DNA of 62,623 nucleotides from Polaribacter sp. IC066 (GCF_007997085.1 NZ_VORR01000023.1:1-62623), one strand, 5' to 3'. Positions 26,199-37,052 are shown, counted from the stretch's first letter. Numbers and translations are program-made. Notes: generated from the sequence alone by a model not told the origin.

Positions 26199-29100
26199 TT
26201 ACATGTTTCTTCTATATTGTCCACCAACCTTAAATAAAGCTTCCGTAATTTGCCCTAAAGAACAAACTTTGGTTGCTTCCATTAATTTGTCAAATAAATT
26301 TTCATTTTGAATCGCTGTTTCTTGTAAAATTTCAATTTGTTCTTTAACAGCTTCAATATTTGCTTTATTTAGCTGTTCTTTTGTTTTAATCTGATATTGC
26401 TTTTCCTCTTCGGTTGCTCTGATTATTTCTTCTGGCTGCACTGTTGGCGATCCTTTAGAACTCAAAAAGGTATTCACACCAATAATCGGGAATTCTCCAT
26501 TGTGTTTCAACGTTTCATAATACATACTTTCTTCTTGTATTTTAGAACGCTGATACATGGTTTCCATGGCACCTAAAACGCCACCACGTTCTGTAATTCT
26601 ATCAAATTCTAACAACACTGCTTCTTCTACTAAATCGGTTAATTCTTCAATGATAAACGCACCTTGAATCGGATTTTCATTTTTTGTCAATCCCAATTCT
26701 TTGTTGATAATCAACTGAATTGCCATTGCTCTTCTTACAGATTCTTCGGTTGGCGTTGTAATTGCTTCATCATAGGCATTGGTGTGCAAAGAATTACAGT
26801 TGTCATTAATTGCATATAACGCTTGCAACGTAGTTCTAATATCATTAAAATCAATTTCTTGCGCGTGTAAAGAGCGTCCAGAAGTCTGAATATGATATTT
26901 TAACATTTGTGCTCTTGAGTTTGCGCCGTATTTTAACTTCATCGCTTTTGCCCAAATTTTACGGGCAACACGACCAATTACAGAATATTCAGGATCAATT
27001 CCGTTTGAAAAGAAAAACGATAAGTTCGGTCCAAATTTATTGATGTCCATTCCACGTGATAAATAATATTCCACATAGGTCAATCCGTTAGACAGGGTTA
27101 ATGCCAATTGTGTAATTGGGTTTGCACCAGCTTCCGCAATATGATACCCAGAAATAGAAACCGAATAAAAGTTTCTAACTTGCTTTTCAATGAAATATTC
27201 TTGTACATCACCCATTAAACGTATCGCAAATTCCGTAGAAAAAATACAGGTATTTTGTGCCTGATCTTCTTTTAAAATATCTGCTTGTACTGTTCCTCTA
27301 ACTTGCGCTAAAGTTTCCTTTTTTATCTGTTGATAAACTTCTTGCGGTAAAATTAAATCTCCCGTCAACCCTAAAAGCATCAATCCTAAACCATTGTTTC
27401 CTTCTGGTAATTTTCCTTGATATAAGGGTCTTTCTAAATCTTTTGAATCGTAAATTTCTTTAAATTTCGTTTCAACTTCTTTTTCTAGTTGATGTTCTGT
27501 AATGTATTTCTCACAATTCTGATCAATAGCCGCATTCATAAAGAAACCCAAGAGCATTGGCGCGGGCCCATTAATTGTCATTGAAACAGAAGTCATATGA
27601 TGACTTAAATCAAAACCAGAATATAATTTTTTAGCATCATCTAAACAACAGATAGATACACCTGCATTTCCAATTTTACCGTAAATGTCGGGTCTGTGTC
27701 CAGGATCATTTCCATATAAAGTAACCGAATCAAACGCAGTAGACAAACGTTTTGCGTCCATTCCTAAACTCACATAATGAAATCTACGATTCGTTCTTTC
27801 TGGGCCGCCTTCACCAGCAAACATTCTTGTTGGGTCTTCACCTGTTCTTTTAAACGGATACAAACCTGCTGTAAAAGGAAATTCTCCAGGAACATTTTCT
27901 TGTAAATTCCAGCGCAATAAATCTCCCCAAGCTTTGTATTTTGGTAAGGCTATTTTCGGAATTTGAGAATGCGATAAAGATTCTGAGTGTGTTTCTATTT
28001 TTATTTCTTTATCACGAACTTTAAAGGTATAAATAGGATCCTTATATTTCTGAACCTTTTCTTTCCAGTTTAAAATAATTTCCCAATTGTAAGGATCAAA
28101 ATTTAGTTTTATTTTTTCGAACTGCGCTAGCAGTAATTTTAAGAAAAATAGTTGAGATTCTTGATCAATTTTTTCTCCATTTGTCTGAATGGTACTAGGT
28201 TCGATATTTTTAAAATAGGCAAGAATTTCTTCTTCGTCAAGTCCTGTTTTTATAATATAAGAGTGCTCTGCTCCTTGCAATGAAATAGGATCTTCTAGTA
28301 TTGATAAAATCGTTTGATAAATTCCATATAATTTTTGAGCAACAACAACTTGTGTATCAACGTTTTTGTCATAGGCTCTATTACTTTCTGCGATTTCAGA
28401 TAAATAACGAACTCTTGCTGGCGGAATTACAAAAATCTTTTCAGACATTTCTTTCGTAATTTCTAGGGTCGATTTTAAATCAACGCCAGTTTTTTCGACC
28501 AACTTATCCATAATACCTTTGTACAAAGTATTCATTCCTGGGTCGTTAAATTGCGATGCAATGGTGCCATAAATAGGCATATCATCCATATGAATATGCC
28601 ACAAATTATTGTTCCGCATATATTGCTTTTTTACATCTCTAACAGCATCTAAAGCACCTCTTTTATCAAATTTGTTAATGGCAACCAAATCGGCAAAATC
28701 AAGCATATCAATTTTTTCTAACTGTGTTGCAGCACCAAACTCGGGTGTCATTACATACAAAGAAGTATCAGAATGTTCGATAATTTCGGTATCTGATTGT
28801 CCAATTCCCGAAGTTTCTAAAATAATTAAATCGAATTCAGCCGCTTTTAAAACTTGTACCGCTTCATTTACATATTTAGATAATGCTAAATTAGATTGAC
28901 GCGTTGCCAAAGAACGCATATAAACACGTTCATTATTAATGGCATTCATTCGAATTCTATCGCCTAAAAGTGCGCCACCAGTTTTTCTTTTAGAAGGATC
29001 AACAGAAATTAAACCTACAGTTTTTTCAGGAAAATCAACTAAAAAACGACGAACTAATTCATCAACTAAAGAAGATTTACCAGAACCACCAGTTCCTGTA

Positions 29101-29789
29101 ATTCCTAAAACAGGAGTAGAAGCCCCTTCTAGCTTCCCTGAATGGGAGGAACTCCAATCTTTATGGAATATTTGCTGAAAATCTATATGGTTATTTTCTG
29201 CAAGTGATATCAATCGGGCAATTGTTTTTGCATCTTTATTTTTTAAGTTTTCTAAAACTTTATCATCTCCTAACTCGAACAACCAGGAACCGTCTTCATT
29301 ACAAACTTTTGGGTCAGATACTTGCTTTTGTCCTTTCTTAATCTCGGGTTGGGCTTTTTCAGCTGTTTGTACCAAATCATTAATCATTCCTTGTAAACCC
29401 ATAGAGCGCCCATCATCTGGTGCATAAATTCTCGTTACCCCATACTCCATTAATTCCTTAATTTCTTCAGGAAGGATTACGCCACCACCGCCACCAAAAA
29501 TCTTGATATGCGTTGCATTTTTTTCTTTTAACAAATCGTACATATACTTAAAGTACTCATTGTGTCCTCCTTGATAAGAAGTAATTGCAATGGCATTTAC
29601 ATCTTCTTGAATGGCACAATTAACGACTTCTTCTACAGATCTATCATGGCCTAAATGAATCACTTCAACTCCTGTAGACTGTATAATTCTTCGCATAATA
29701 TTAATGGAAGCATCATGGCCATCAAAAAGAGCAGCTGCAGTTACAATTCTAACTTTATGGGTAGGTTTATAAGGTGGTATTTGTTTCAT
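26199..29789 (-). CDS. icmF: Fused isobutyryl-CoA mutase with GTPase chaperone (IcmF type)
   Basis: Coenzyme-B12-dependent acyl-CoA carbon-skeleton mutase, 1196 residues, with three parts in order. The B12-binding domain is at ~12-145 (DGHDAS with ligand His25, [17 protein letters not shown]). The MeaB-like G-protein chaperone is at ~225-430, with Walker [10 protein letters not shown] at 232-240. The mutase TIM barrel is at ~615-1180 ([13 protein letters not shown], then [11 protein letters not shown]). Gln845 in AQNTCIF matches the Gln expected for ICM activity, but the partner position appears to be Tyr644 rather than the usual Phe (see findings). The GTPase loads the cofactor. It is monocistronic, and the repeat array lies just past its stop. 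Confidence 0.93.
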   Translation of the reverse strand: MKQIPPYKPTHKVRIVTAAALFDGHDASINIMRRIIQSTGVEVIHLGHDRSVEEVVNCAIQEDVNAIAITSYQGGHNEYFKYMYDLLKEKNATHIKIFGGGGGVILPEEIKELMEYGVTRIYAPDDGRSMGLQGMINDLVQTAEKAQPEIKKGQKQVSDPKVCNEDGSWLFELGDDKVLENLKNKDAKTIARLISLAENNHIDFQQIFHKDWSSSHSGKLEGASTPVLGITGTGGSGKSSLVDELVRRFLVDFPEKTVGLISVDPSKRKTGGALLGDRIRMNAINNERVYMRSLATRQSNLALSKYVNEAVQVLKAAEFDLIILETSGIGQSDTEIIEHSDTSLYVMTPEFGAATQLEKIDMLDFADLVAINKFDKRGALDAVRDVKKQYMRNNNLWHIHMDDMPIYGTIASQFNDPGMNTLYKGIMDKLVEKTGVDLKSTLEITKEMSEKIFVIPPARVRYLSEIAESNRAYDKNVDTQVVVAQKLYGIYQTILSILEDPISLQGAEHSYIIKTGLDEEEILAYFKNIEPSTIQTNGEKIDQESQLFFLKLLLAQFEKIKLNFDPYNWEIILNWKEKVQKYKDPIYTFKVRDKEIKIETHSESLSHSQIPKIALPKYKAWGDLLRWNLQENVPGEFPFTAGLYPFKRTGEDPTRMFAGEGGPERTNRRFHYVSLGMDAKRLSTAFDSVTLYGNDPGHRPDIYGKIGNAGVSICCLDDAKKLYSGFDLSHHMTSVSMTINGPAPMLLGFFMNAAIDQNCEKYITEHQLEKEVETKFKEIYDSKDLERPLYQGKLPEGNNGLGLMLLGLTGDLILPQEVYQQIKKETLAQVRGTVQADILKEDQAQNTCIFSTEFAIRLMGDVQEYFIEKQVRNFYSVSISGYHIAEAGANPITQLALTLSNGLTYVEYYLSRGMDINKFGPNLSFFFSNGIDPEYSVIGRVARKIWAKAMKLKYGANSRAQMLKYHIQTSGRSLHAQEIDFNDIRTTLQALYAINDNCNSLHTNAYDEAITTPTEESVRRAMAIQLIINKELGLTKNENPIQGAFIIEELTDLVEEAVLLEFDRITERGGVLGAMETMYQRSKIQEESMYYETLKHNGEFPIIGVNTFLSSKGSPTVQPEEIIRATEEEKQYQIKTKEQLNKANIEAVKEQIEILQETAIQNENLFDKLMEATKVCSLGQITEALFKVGGQYRRNM

Positions 29790-29924
29790 TCGTAATAAAT
29801 GTTAGGTTTTAAGAGTGCAATTTACGAAAATCTTAAAAAATACCGTAAATCTTTAGCATTTTTAAAATATGATTTCTAAAAAAGAAATATATTTGTTTTT
29901 CGATCACTTTTTTAAGCTGAACAT

Positions 29925-31910
29925 ATGACTTTTAAAGAACAAATTCAACAAGGAATTCCTACTATTTTACCTTTAAAAAAGGAATACGATGTCGCTATAA
30001 ATCATGCGCCAAAAAGAAAAGAAATATTATCTGCGGATGAAAAGAAGTTGGCACTTAAAAATGCCCTGCGTTATTTTGATACAAAACAACATGCAGAATT
30101 ATTGCCTGAATTTGCTGATGAGTTAAAAAAGTATGGTCGTATATATATGTATCGCTTTAAACCAGATTATAAAATATACGCAAGAGCTATTACCGCATAT
30201 CCAGGGAAATCTGAACAAGCAAAATCGATTATGTTAATGATTCAGAATAATTTAGATGATGCTGTAGCGCAACATCCTTATGAATTAATTACCTATGGAG
30301 GAAATGGCGCCGTTTTTCAGAATTGGGCACAATACCTATTAACGATGCAATATTTATCAGAAATGACAGATAAACAGACACTAACAATGTATTCTGGTCA
30401 CCCTATGGGATTATTTCCATCTAACAAAAATGCACCAAGAGTTGTGGTTACCAACGGAATGGTAATTCCGAATTATTCAAAACCAGATGATTGGGAGAAA
30501 ATGAATGCGTTGGGTGTTTCACAATACGGACAAATGACGGCAGGTAGTTATATGTATATTGGTCCGCAAGGAATTGTTCACGGAACAACAATCACGGTGT
30601 TAAATGCTTTTAGAAAAATAAACAAAGAACCAGCAGGGAATTTATTTGTAACGGCCGGACTAGGCGGAATGTCTGGCGCGCAACCAAAAGCAGGAAATAT
30701 AGCTGGTTGTATTACGGTTTGTGCAGAGGTAAATCCGAAAATTACACAAGTTCGTTTAGAGCAAGGATGGATCGATGAAAAAATTACAGATGTAGCTGCA
30801 TTAATTGCTAGAGTAAAATTAGCAAAAGAGCATAAAGAAATTGTTTCGCTAGCGTATTTAGGAAATATTGTGGATGTTTGGGAAAAGTTTGACGAAGAAA
30901 ACGTTCATATAGATTTAGGATCAGATCAAACTTCGTTGCACAATCCTTGGGCTGGAGGGTATTATCCTACAGGAATTTCTTTTGAGGAAGCCAATATAAT
31001 GATGGCAGAAAATCCGAATTTATTTAAAGAAAAAGTACAAGAAACCTTAAGAAGGCATGCAACTGCAATTAATAAACATACGGCAAAAGGAACGTATTTT
31101 TTCGATTATGGAAATGCTTTTTTATTAGAAGCAAGCAGAGCAGGAGCAGCTGTAATGGCAGAAAATAATATCGATTTTAAATATAACAGTTATGTACAAG
31201 ATATTATGGGACCCATGTGTTTTGATTATGGTTTTGGTCCGTTTCGATGGGTTTGTGCTTCAGGGAAGCCAGATGATTTAGCAAAAACAGACAAAATTGC
31301 TTGTAAAGTTTTAGAGAAAATAAAGAAACATTCTCCAAAAGAAATTCAGCAACAAATGGCCGATAATATTCAATGGATAAAAGGCGCGAAAGAAAACAAG
31401 CTGGTGGTCGGTTCTCAAGCAAGAATTTTATATGCAGATGCAGAAGGACGTATAAAAATTGCCAAGGCATTTAACAAAGCCATCAAAAAAGGAAAAATAG
31501 GAAACGTGATTCTAGGAAGAGATCATCATGATGTTTCTGGTACGGATTCTCCTTATCGAGAAACATCAAATATTTATGACGGTTCTAAATTTACGGCAGA
31601 TATGGCGATACAGAATGTAATAGGAGATAGTTTTAGAGGTGCAACGTGGGTTTCTATACATAATGGCGGTGGCGTTGGTTGGGGAGAAGTTGTTAACGGA
31701 GGTTTCGGCATGCTTATTGATGGTAGTAAGTCAGCGGCAAAACGTTTAGAATCAATGCTTTTCTGGGATGTAAACAACGGAATTTCAAGAAGAAATTGGG
31801 CAAGAAATAAGGAAGCTATTTTTGCCATTAAAAGAGCTATGAAATCAGAAAAAAATCTAAAAGTTACCATTCCTAACCTAGTAGATGATGTGTTATTAAA
31901 AAACCTATAA
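29925..31910 (+). CDS. hutU: Urocanate hydratase
   Basis: Second step of histidine degradation, converting urocanate to 4-imidazolone-5-propionate with tightly bound NAD+. The 661-residue chain has the family blocks TYGGNGAVFQNWAQYLL, GMVIPNYSKP, SQYGQMTAGSYMYIGPQGIVHGT (location only), GLGGMSGAQPKAG for the NAD site, and GYYPTGISFEEAN. It is longer than the ~555-residue proteobacterial enzyme, as is usual for the Bacteroidota form. No other hut gene is in the window, so the pathway is dispersed. It lies nine bases before the DUF4136 gene, which may share its transcript. Confidence 0.95.
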   Translation: MTFKEQIQQGIPTILPLKKEYDVAINHAPKRKEILSADEKKLALKNALRYFDTKQHAELLPEFADELKKYGRIYMYRFKPDYKIYARAITAYPGKSEQAKSIMLMIQNNLDDAVAQHPYELITYGGNGAVFQNWAQYLLTMQYLSEMTDKQTLTMYSGHPMGLFPSNKNAPRVVVTNGMVIPNYSKPDDWEKMNALGVSQYGQMTAGSYMYIGPQGIVHGTTITVLNAFRKINKEPAGNLFVTAGLGGMSGAQPKAGNIAGCITVCAEVNPKITQVRLEQGWIDEKITDVAALIARVKLAKEHKEIVSLAYLGNIVDVWEKFDEENVHIDLGSDQTSLHNPWAGGYYPTGISFEEANIMMAENPNLFKEKVQETLRRHATAINKHTAKGTYFFDYGNAFLLEASRAGAAVMAENNIDFKYNSYVQDIMGPMCFDYGFGPFRWVCASGKPDDLAKTDKIACKVLEKIKKHSPKEIQQQMADNIQWIKGAKENKLVVGSQARILYADAEGRIKIAKAFNKAIKKGKIGNVILGRDHHDVSGTDSPYRETSNIYDGSKFTADMAIQNVIGDSFRGATWVSIHNGGGVGWGEVVNGGFGMLIDGSKSAAKRLESMLFWDVNNGISRRNWARNKEAIFAIKRAMKSEKNLKVTIPNLVDDVLLKNL

Positions 31911-31919
31911 AACTTTTTT

Positions 31920-32480
31920 ATGAAATATTTTAAATTTATAATTGTTGTATTTGCGTTAATGTTAACCTCTTGCAGCGCTATAAAAGTTACCACAGATTAT
32001 GATACTCAAGTAGATTTTTCGAGATTTAACACATTCGCTTTTTACAAACCAGGAATAGACAAAGCCGATATTTCTAATTTGGATAAAAAAAGAGTTTTAA
32101 GAGCTATTGAAGCAGAATTATTGTTACAAGGTTTTGTAAAGTCAGATAATCCAGATATGTTAGTTAGTTTTTTTACAAAGTCTAGAGAACGTGTAAACGT
32201 GAATCAAAATCAAAACAATATGGGTTTTGGTTTTGGTTGGGGCATGGGCTGGAATCCTTGGATGATGGGAGGAATGAATAACAACAACGTAAATGTTTCG
32301 CAATTTACAGAAGGTACCTTGTTTGTCGATTTTATTGACAGAGAGAAAAAAGAATTAGTTTGGCAGGGAATAGGCACAGGAGCTTTAAAAATTGAGGATA
32401 GAGAGAAAAAAGAAGCTAGAATTAAAGAATTTGTAAAAGAAATTATTTCTCGATTTCCGCCAGAAAAAAGTAAAAAATAA
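31920..32480 (+). CDS. DUF4136 lipoprotein
   Basis: A 186-residue lipoprotein with lipobox LTSC near residue 19 and the DUF4136 fold (TDYDTQVDFSRFNTFAFYKPG at the start, VDFIDREKKELVWQGIGTG near the end). A low-complexity insertion rich in Gly, Asn, Met and Trp (GFGFGWGMGWNPWMMGGMN) interrupts the domain around residues 100-120. It probably sits in the outer membrane. It is immediately downstream of hutU, but a functional link is not implied. A dispersed repeat copy begins just after the stop. Confidence 0.85.
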   Translation: MKYFKFIIVVFALMLTSCSAIKVTTDYDTQVDFSRFNTFAFYKPGIDKADISNLDKKRVLRAIEAELLLQGFVKSDNPDMLVSFFTKSRERVNVNQNQNNMGFGFGWGMGWNPWMMGGMNNNNVNVSQFTEGTLFVDFIDREKKELVWQGIGTGALKIEDREKKEARIKEFVKEIISRFPPEKSKK

Positions 32481-32509
32481 CTGAATTTAAACATTGTTTT
32501 CGGAAAAGA

Positions 32510-32737
32510 GAAATAAGAGCGCTTTGCTTTTAGAGTCAAAAGGCAAGAAACAGGAAACAAGAACCAAGAAACAAGAAACAAGACTAGATTATCACTAACT
32601 TAAAGCCAGATAAAAATAAGGATAGTTTTTTATTTCAAAATTAATTTCAAGAACAAGGTATCTTCTTAAAACAATCGTAATCCCTTTATTTTAAAGCGCT
32701 TTATGACCTTACACTATTTTTAATCGGATACGAATGG
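32510..32737 (+). repeat. Dispersed intergenic repeat family, copy 2
   Basis: Second member of the four-copy family. It shows the landmarks GCTTTGCTTTTAGAG, iterated CAAGAAACAAGA-like units at 32545-32582, ACTAGATTAT, and the right end CACTATTTTTAATCGGATA. It is in the same orientation as copy 1 and also lies directly downstream of a plus-strand gene. Confidence 0.6.
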
Positions 32738-32814
32738 AATTTGAAATTATTTAGTTTCTAATTTTTTTTTAATTTTTTACTTGGAGGCACTTATTATTGA
32801 GGTTGTGTGCATAC

Positions 32815-32846
32815 AAAAAACTCCGAAATTTACATTTCGGAGTTTT
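32815..32846. terminator. Intrinsic terminator, ACTCCGAAA-type hairpin
   Basis: AAAAAACTCCGAAA and TTTCGGAGTTTT pair over a short loop. It ends the minus-strand small-protein/two-component region. The same stem recurs at 35851-35882 on the other side of that region. Confidence 0.8.
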
Positions 32847-32881
32847 ATTTTTATAGTTTACTTTAAAATTGCACTGTATAT

Positions 32882-33169
32882 TTAATGTTTGAAGTTCTTG
32901 TATTTTGGGCCTGTTAATTTAGATCTTTTTGATTTTACAATAGTAACCAATTCTGTATCTTCTTTTTTATTTTCCCAGATTTTGTAATTCTTAAATTCAG
33001 AACCAATTAATTTATTTTTAGTAGTATTTGTATATATTACAATAGCTTCTATTTTATGCATCCAAGGTTTGTAATTTTTAAATTCTGGCCCTTGTAAATC
33101 ATTTCTTTTTTGAGCAAAAGCAGCCGTAGTGATAAAAATAAATGCGAAAACTAAAATTAAGTTTTTCAT
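32882..33169 (-). CDS. Small exported protein with three FKNYK repeats
   Basis: A 95-residue secreted or periplasmic protein with a clear signal peptide (LILVFAFIFITTAAFAQ). The mature part is built of three copies of a short motif: LQGPEFKNYKPW, LIGSEFKNYKIW and LTGPKYKNFKH, spaced about 26-31 residues apart. I do not recognise a family. It is the next gene downstream of the response regulator/histidine kinase pair on the same strand (123 bases away) and may be controlled by or act with that system, which is inference. Confidence 0.75.
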   Translation of the reverse strand: MKNLILVFAFIFITTAAFAQKRNDLQGPEFKNYKPWMHKIEAIVIYTNTTKNKLIGSEFKNYKIWENKKEDTELVTIVKSKRSKLTGPKYKNFKH

Positions 33170-33292
33170 AATAGATGTTTTTAAGTTTAGCTAAATACTA
33201 TTAATTAGCTATCACAAAGTTACACCTTTAAAGAAGGTTTTGCTCTTATAAGAAATTTGGTATTTTGTATCCGTATTTATACGTATTTATGT

Positions 33293-33919
33293 TTATATAA
33301 GTTTGTTTTCTGTTGCTTTTTTTATGAGAGATGCAGTATTTTTAACTTCTAATTTTTTTAGAATATTTGCACGATGTGTTTCAACGGTACGCGTGCTAAT
33401 GAATAATTTTAAAGCAATATCTTTTGTCGTGAATCCTTTACTTATTAAGATTAAAATTTCTGATTCTTTATTAGAAAGCTTTTTAACACTTGTGTGTTGT
33501 GTAGACATAAAATTAATCATTTTTTCAGAAATTACCTGATTAAAATACTTTTTCCCTTGGGCTACAATTCTTATCGCTTTTATCAACTCATATTCATCCG
33601 TATTTTTTAAAAGATAACTAAAGGCACCACTTTTTGCGCATTTTGCAATATAGTTACCGTCATCAAACATAGAAATTATAATTGGTTTTATAGAGCTTTT
33701 TAATTCAGCGAGTTTATCTAAAACTTCAAAACCATCTAGTTCGGGCATGGTTATGTCTAGCAAAACAATATCAATATCAGAATTTTTTAATATGAAATCT
33801 AAAAACTCTCTTCCGTTAGATAGTTCTGCCACAACTTCTATGTCTTTTTGCTTTTTTAGTAATTCAGATAGTCCAATTCTAAATAGCTTATGGTCATCAG
33901 TAATCACAATTTTAATCAT
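33293..33919 (-). CDS. NarL/LuxR-type response regulator
   Basis: A 208-residue response regulator. The receiver domain (1-~120) has the phosphoacceptor Asp55 in DIVLLDITMPE, the acidic pair in TDDH, and Lys in the SYLLKN region. The C-terminal LuxR helix-turn-helix covers ~143-205 (LSNKESEILILISKG, then ISTRTVETHRANILKKL). Its ATG overlaps the TGA stop of the upstream histidine kinase gene (ATGA), so the pair is co-translated and forms one two-component system. Confidence 0.93.
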   Translation of the reverse strand: MIKIVITDDHKLFRIGLSELLKKQKDIEVVAELSNGREFLDFILKNSDIDIVLLDITMPELDGFEVLDKLAELKSSIKPIIISMFDDGNYIAKCAKSGAFSYLLKNTDEYELIKAIRIVAQGKKYFNQVISEKMINFMSTQHTSVKKLSNKESEILILISKGFTTKDIALKLFISTRTVETHRANILKKLEVKNTASLIKKATENKLI

Positions 33920-35562
33920 AATTTTATTGGCATTTCAATTTCAATAATTGTTTTTTTTGCAGACTCAATTTGTAAAGTACCATCAAAAATTTCTACACGT
34001 TCTTTAATGTTTTTAATACCAGAACCTAGGTTTACTTTTTTTAAATCGAAGCCAGTGCCATTATCAAAATAATATAAGGACAAAAAATTATCAAATTCGG
34101 TTAATGAGATTCTTATTTTCGTTGCTTTTGAGTGTTTAATTGAGTTGTTAATTAATTCTTGAACAATTCTAAAGATATTTATTTCTTGTTCTTTACTTAT
34201 TAGAGATGCTTCTTCTTTTGTTAAATCTTCAAAACGAATAGAGGCTTTAATAGATTTTTGAATATTTTCTACATAGCTATGTAAGGTAGCGCCAATTCCG
34301 AATTTATCTAAACTTGTAGGCATTAAAACATTCGTCATCTGTCTAATTTCATTAATTGTTGTATCAATCATTTCTTTTAAACTTTCTTTATGTTCGCCAG
34401 AATCAATTTTGTTTTGAACGTAAAGCTTTATAGTTGTTAATAAAGGGCCAACGCCATCATGAAGTTCTCTTGCTAGTCTTCTTCTTTCGTTTTCTAAATT
34501 ACCTACTAATAAGCGCTTATTCGTTAAATTTATTTTGTTTTCTGCAGTTCTATACGCTTCTAGTTTGCCGCGCATTTTTATCAAACTTTTGCCAAGTAAG
34601 TCGTTCTTGCTTTTTGGTGTATAAGAGGTAGAGAGATTTAGTTTTCCTATATCAACAGAGAAATTAACAGCACCATCGATAGCGATTCTTAAGTTTTCTA
34701 AAGCATGAAACATTTCCATTATTTCAGTCGGACTTTTTTTTAAAATCAACTTTTGATTATAATTTCCTTTAGCCATTGTAAGCAAACTTTCTTGTATCTT
34801 TTTAATAGGGTTTGTAATAATTTTGGTTAAGAATAAAGAAAGTATACTTGATAATGAAATGATTATTAGCGTGAATAAAAATAGCTTATGACGCATTTCT
34901 TTTAGCGGAATCGTAACTTCATTAACATCGATTTCTGACAAAATAACCCAGTGTAAATAATCTATTTTTAAAGAACTATAAGCACTATACACATCAACTT
35001 TTCTATAGTCAAAAAAAAGACCTTCTCCCTCTTTTTGGTTTAGTGCATCTAATACACCTATTGTTTTTGCTTTTATTTTATAAGGGGTGGTTTCTGGAAA
35101 AAATCTAGATTGAGAGCGAAGTCTATAATCATTACCAACAATATAAGATTCTCCGCTAGCGCCCATTCCTGTTCGTTCTAATAGAATTTGTTTTATTTTT
35201 GGATATGGAATTACCTTTAACTCTCTTTGGTTATTTCTAATTCGAATTAAACTAATCGAAGTTTTTTTTGTGGGGTGTAAATGCGTTAAGTCGTAAATAC
35301 CAGCATGTAAGTACTTGTCTTTTGGTAATTTAATTTCACTGCTATCAATAAACCGATCATTAGAATACTTGAAAGTGTTCCATTCTTTCTGAATTAGATC
35401 TTCTACTTGAATTTTTTTAAGTGTTTTAATTGAGTTTAAGTGAAATAAGATACGTTTGTCTAAAACCTTCGAAAATTCAAAGTAAAAAATTAAAGAAAGT
35501 ATGATCACAACTAAAATTACTAAACTATTAATAATTAGTAAAATCCATTTCTTAACACTCAT
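33916..35562 (-). CDS. Membrane sensor histidine kinase (HisKA_3) with periplasmic Cache domain
   Basis: A 548-residue kinase. TM1 is at ~7-29. The periplasmic part to ~215 has the Cache signature GMGASGESYIVGNDYRLRS, so it likely binds a small ligand. TM2 is at ~227-248 and HAMP at ~249-300. The HisKA_3 dimerisation helix carries His368 in LARELHDGVGPLL, and the ATPase has the N-box VQELINNSIKHSKATK and FDNGTGF. The stop codon is TGA, overlapping the regulator's start, which shows that TGA is an active stop in this genome. Ligand unknown. Confidence 0.92.
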   Translation of the reverse strand: MSVKKWILLIINSLVILVVIILSLIFYFEFSKVLDKRILFHLNSIKTLKKIQVEDLIQKEWNTFKYSNDRFIDSSEIKLPKDKYLHAGIYDLTHLHPTKKTSISLIRIRNNQRELKVIPYPKIKQILLERTGMGASGESYIVGNDYRLRSQSRFFPETTPYKIKAKTIGVLDALNQKEGEGLFFDYRKVDVYSAYSSLKIDYLHWVILSEIDVNEVTIPLKEMRHKLFLFTLIIISLSSILSLFLTKIITNPIKKIQESLLTMAKGNYNQKLILKKSPTEIMEMFHALENLRIAIDGAVNFSVDIGKLNLSTSYTPKSKNDLLGKSLIKMRGKLEAYRTAENKINLTNKRLLVGNLENERRRLARELHDGVGPLLTTIKLYVQNKIDSGEHKESLKEMIDTTINEIRQMTNVLMPTSLDKFGIGATLHSYVENIQKSIKASIRFEDLTKEEASLISKEQEINIFRIVQELINNSIKHSKATKIRISLTEFDNFLSLYYFDNGTGFDLKKVNLGSGIKNIKERVEIFDGTLQIESAKKTIIEIEMPIKL

Positions 35563-35882
35563 TTTTTAGACAGATTAAAGTTTTTTTGAAGTAATTAATA
35601 ATTTATCAAACAATTATATTTCGTATTTATGATCTCAAATGAAAAGTTACTATTTTATTTTCTTATAGAAATATTTTTTGGCTAATGAAAATGTTATTTT
35701 GATGATTTGAATTCCATAAAAAAATAATCAAAGAGTTTAATGAGCTAGCTATTTTGGACTTCAAAAAATCAACTTTATTTGAAGTATGTAGGATAAAATA
35801 CAATAACTACATACTCTTTTGCTAAATAACCTATTTGAAACTTAAAAAATAAAAAACTCCGAAACGTAAACTTCGGAGTTTT
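35563..35882. other. Intergenic stretch ending in a terminator
   Basis: The bulk is AT-rich leader of the histidine kinase gene without a recognisable gene. At 35851-35882 the hairpin AAAAAACTCCGAA / TTCGGAGTTTT follows the glutamine synthetase gene (minus strand) and repeats the stem seen at 32815-32846. Confidence 0.6.
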
Positions 35883-35907
35883 CAAATTTTGAATATAAAT
35901 TTAAAAT

Positions 35908-36933
35908 CTAGCTAATATTTGCAGATTTTACAGTTTTAATAATTCTACCTGCAATCTTGTATGGATCTCCATTAGAAGCTGGTCTTCTGTCTTCTAACCA
36001 ACCTTTCCAACCTCTTTCTACTGTAATAATCGGAATTCTAATAGAAGCTCCTCTATCAGAAACTCCGTAAGAAAAATCGTGAATAGAAGCTGTTTCATGA
36101 TCACCAGTTAAACGCTGATCGTTAAACTCACCATAAACCGCCATATGTTCTTTGACCAAAGGTCTAAAAGCTTCACAAATTTTCTCATATGTTTCTTGAG
36201 AACCACAAGTTCTTAAAACATTGTTAGAGAAGTTTGCGTGCATACCAGAACCATTCCAGTCCATATCTTTACCTAATGGTTTTGGGTGGTATTCAATATA
36301 ATAACCGTGTTGTTCTGTTAATCTATCTAATAAGTAGCGAGAAACCCAAATTTCATCACCAGCTTGTTTTGCTCCTTTTGCAAATAATTGGTATTCCCAT
36401 TGCCCAGAAGCAACCTCTTGGTTAATTCCTTCAAAGTTTAAACCTGCATCAATACACAGGTCAGCGTGCTTTTCTACAATTAATCTACCATGTGTATTTT
36501 TACCACCAACAGAACAGTAATACATTCCTTGTGGTGCCGGATAACCACCAATAGGGAAGCCTAAAGGCAATTGTGTTTTGGTGTCCATAATAAAATATTC
36601 TTGCTCAAAACCGAACCAGAAATCATTGTCATCGTCATCTATAGTAGCTCTTCCGTTAGAAATGTGTGGAGTTCCATCTGCCTTTAAAACCTCTGTCATT
36701 ACAAGATACCCATTTATTCTTGTAGGATCGGGGTAAATAGCAACTGGTTTTAGTAAACAGTCAGAAGCACCGCCTGAAGCCTGTTTTGTAGAGGATCCAT
36801 CAAAAGACCACAGGTCTAGTTCTTCTACTGTTCCTTTAAAGTCTTCATGTTCTTCAACCTTGGTTTTACTTCTCATGTTTTGAGTTGGAAAATATCCATC
36901 TAACCAAATGTATTCTAATTTAATTTTTGCCAT
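35908..36933 (-). CDS. Glutamine synthetase, eukaryote-like type II (GSII)
   Basis: ATP-dependent glutamine synthesis from glutamate and ammonia. At 341 residues it has the short GSII form rather than the ~470-residue GSI. The N-terminal block EYIWLDGYFPTQNMRSK, the LWSFDGSSTKQA motif, the glutamate-site GFEQEYF, NFEGINQEVASGQWEYQ and GSGMHANFSN are GSII signatures, with RGASIRIP and EDRRPASNGDPY near the C-terminus. It is divergent from a GSIII gene with 162 bases between the starts. GSII is common in some Bacteroidota and probably has a specific nitrogen-status niche. Confidence 0.95.
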   Translation of the reverse strand: MAKIKLEYIWLDGYFPTQNMRSKTKVEEHEDFKGTVEELDLWSFDGSSTKQASGGASDCLLKPVAIYPDPTRINGYLVMTEVLKADGTPHISNGRATIDDDDNDFWFGFEQEYFIMDTKTQLPLGFPIGGYPAPQGMYYCSVGGKNTHGRLIVEKHADLCIDAGLNFEGINQEVASGQWEYQLFAKGAKQAGDEIWVSRYLLDRLTEQHGYYIEYHPKPLGKDMDWNGSGMHANFSNNVLRTCGSQETYEKICEAFRPLVKEHMAVYGEFNDQRLTGDHETASIHDFSYGVSDRGASIRIPIITVERGWKGWLEDRRPASNGDPYKIAGRIIKTVKSANIS

Positions 36934-37052
36934 AGTATCTTATAGTAATGTTGAGAATACAAAAATGTAATATTTTCCTAACATATCAAAAAAATGAGGG
37001 GTTAAATTTTGATTGTTACTTAAAAATAGTTTTATCCCTAATTTATATAGGG

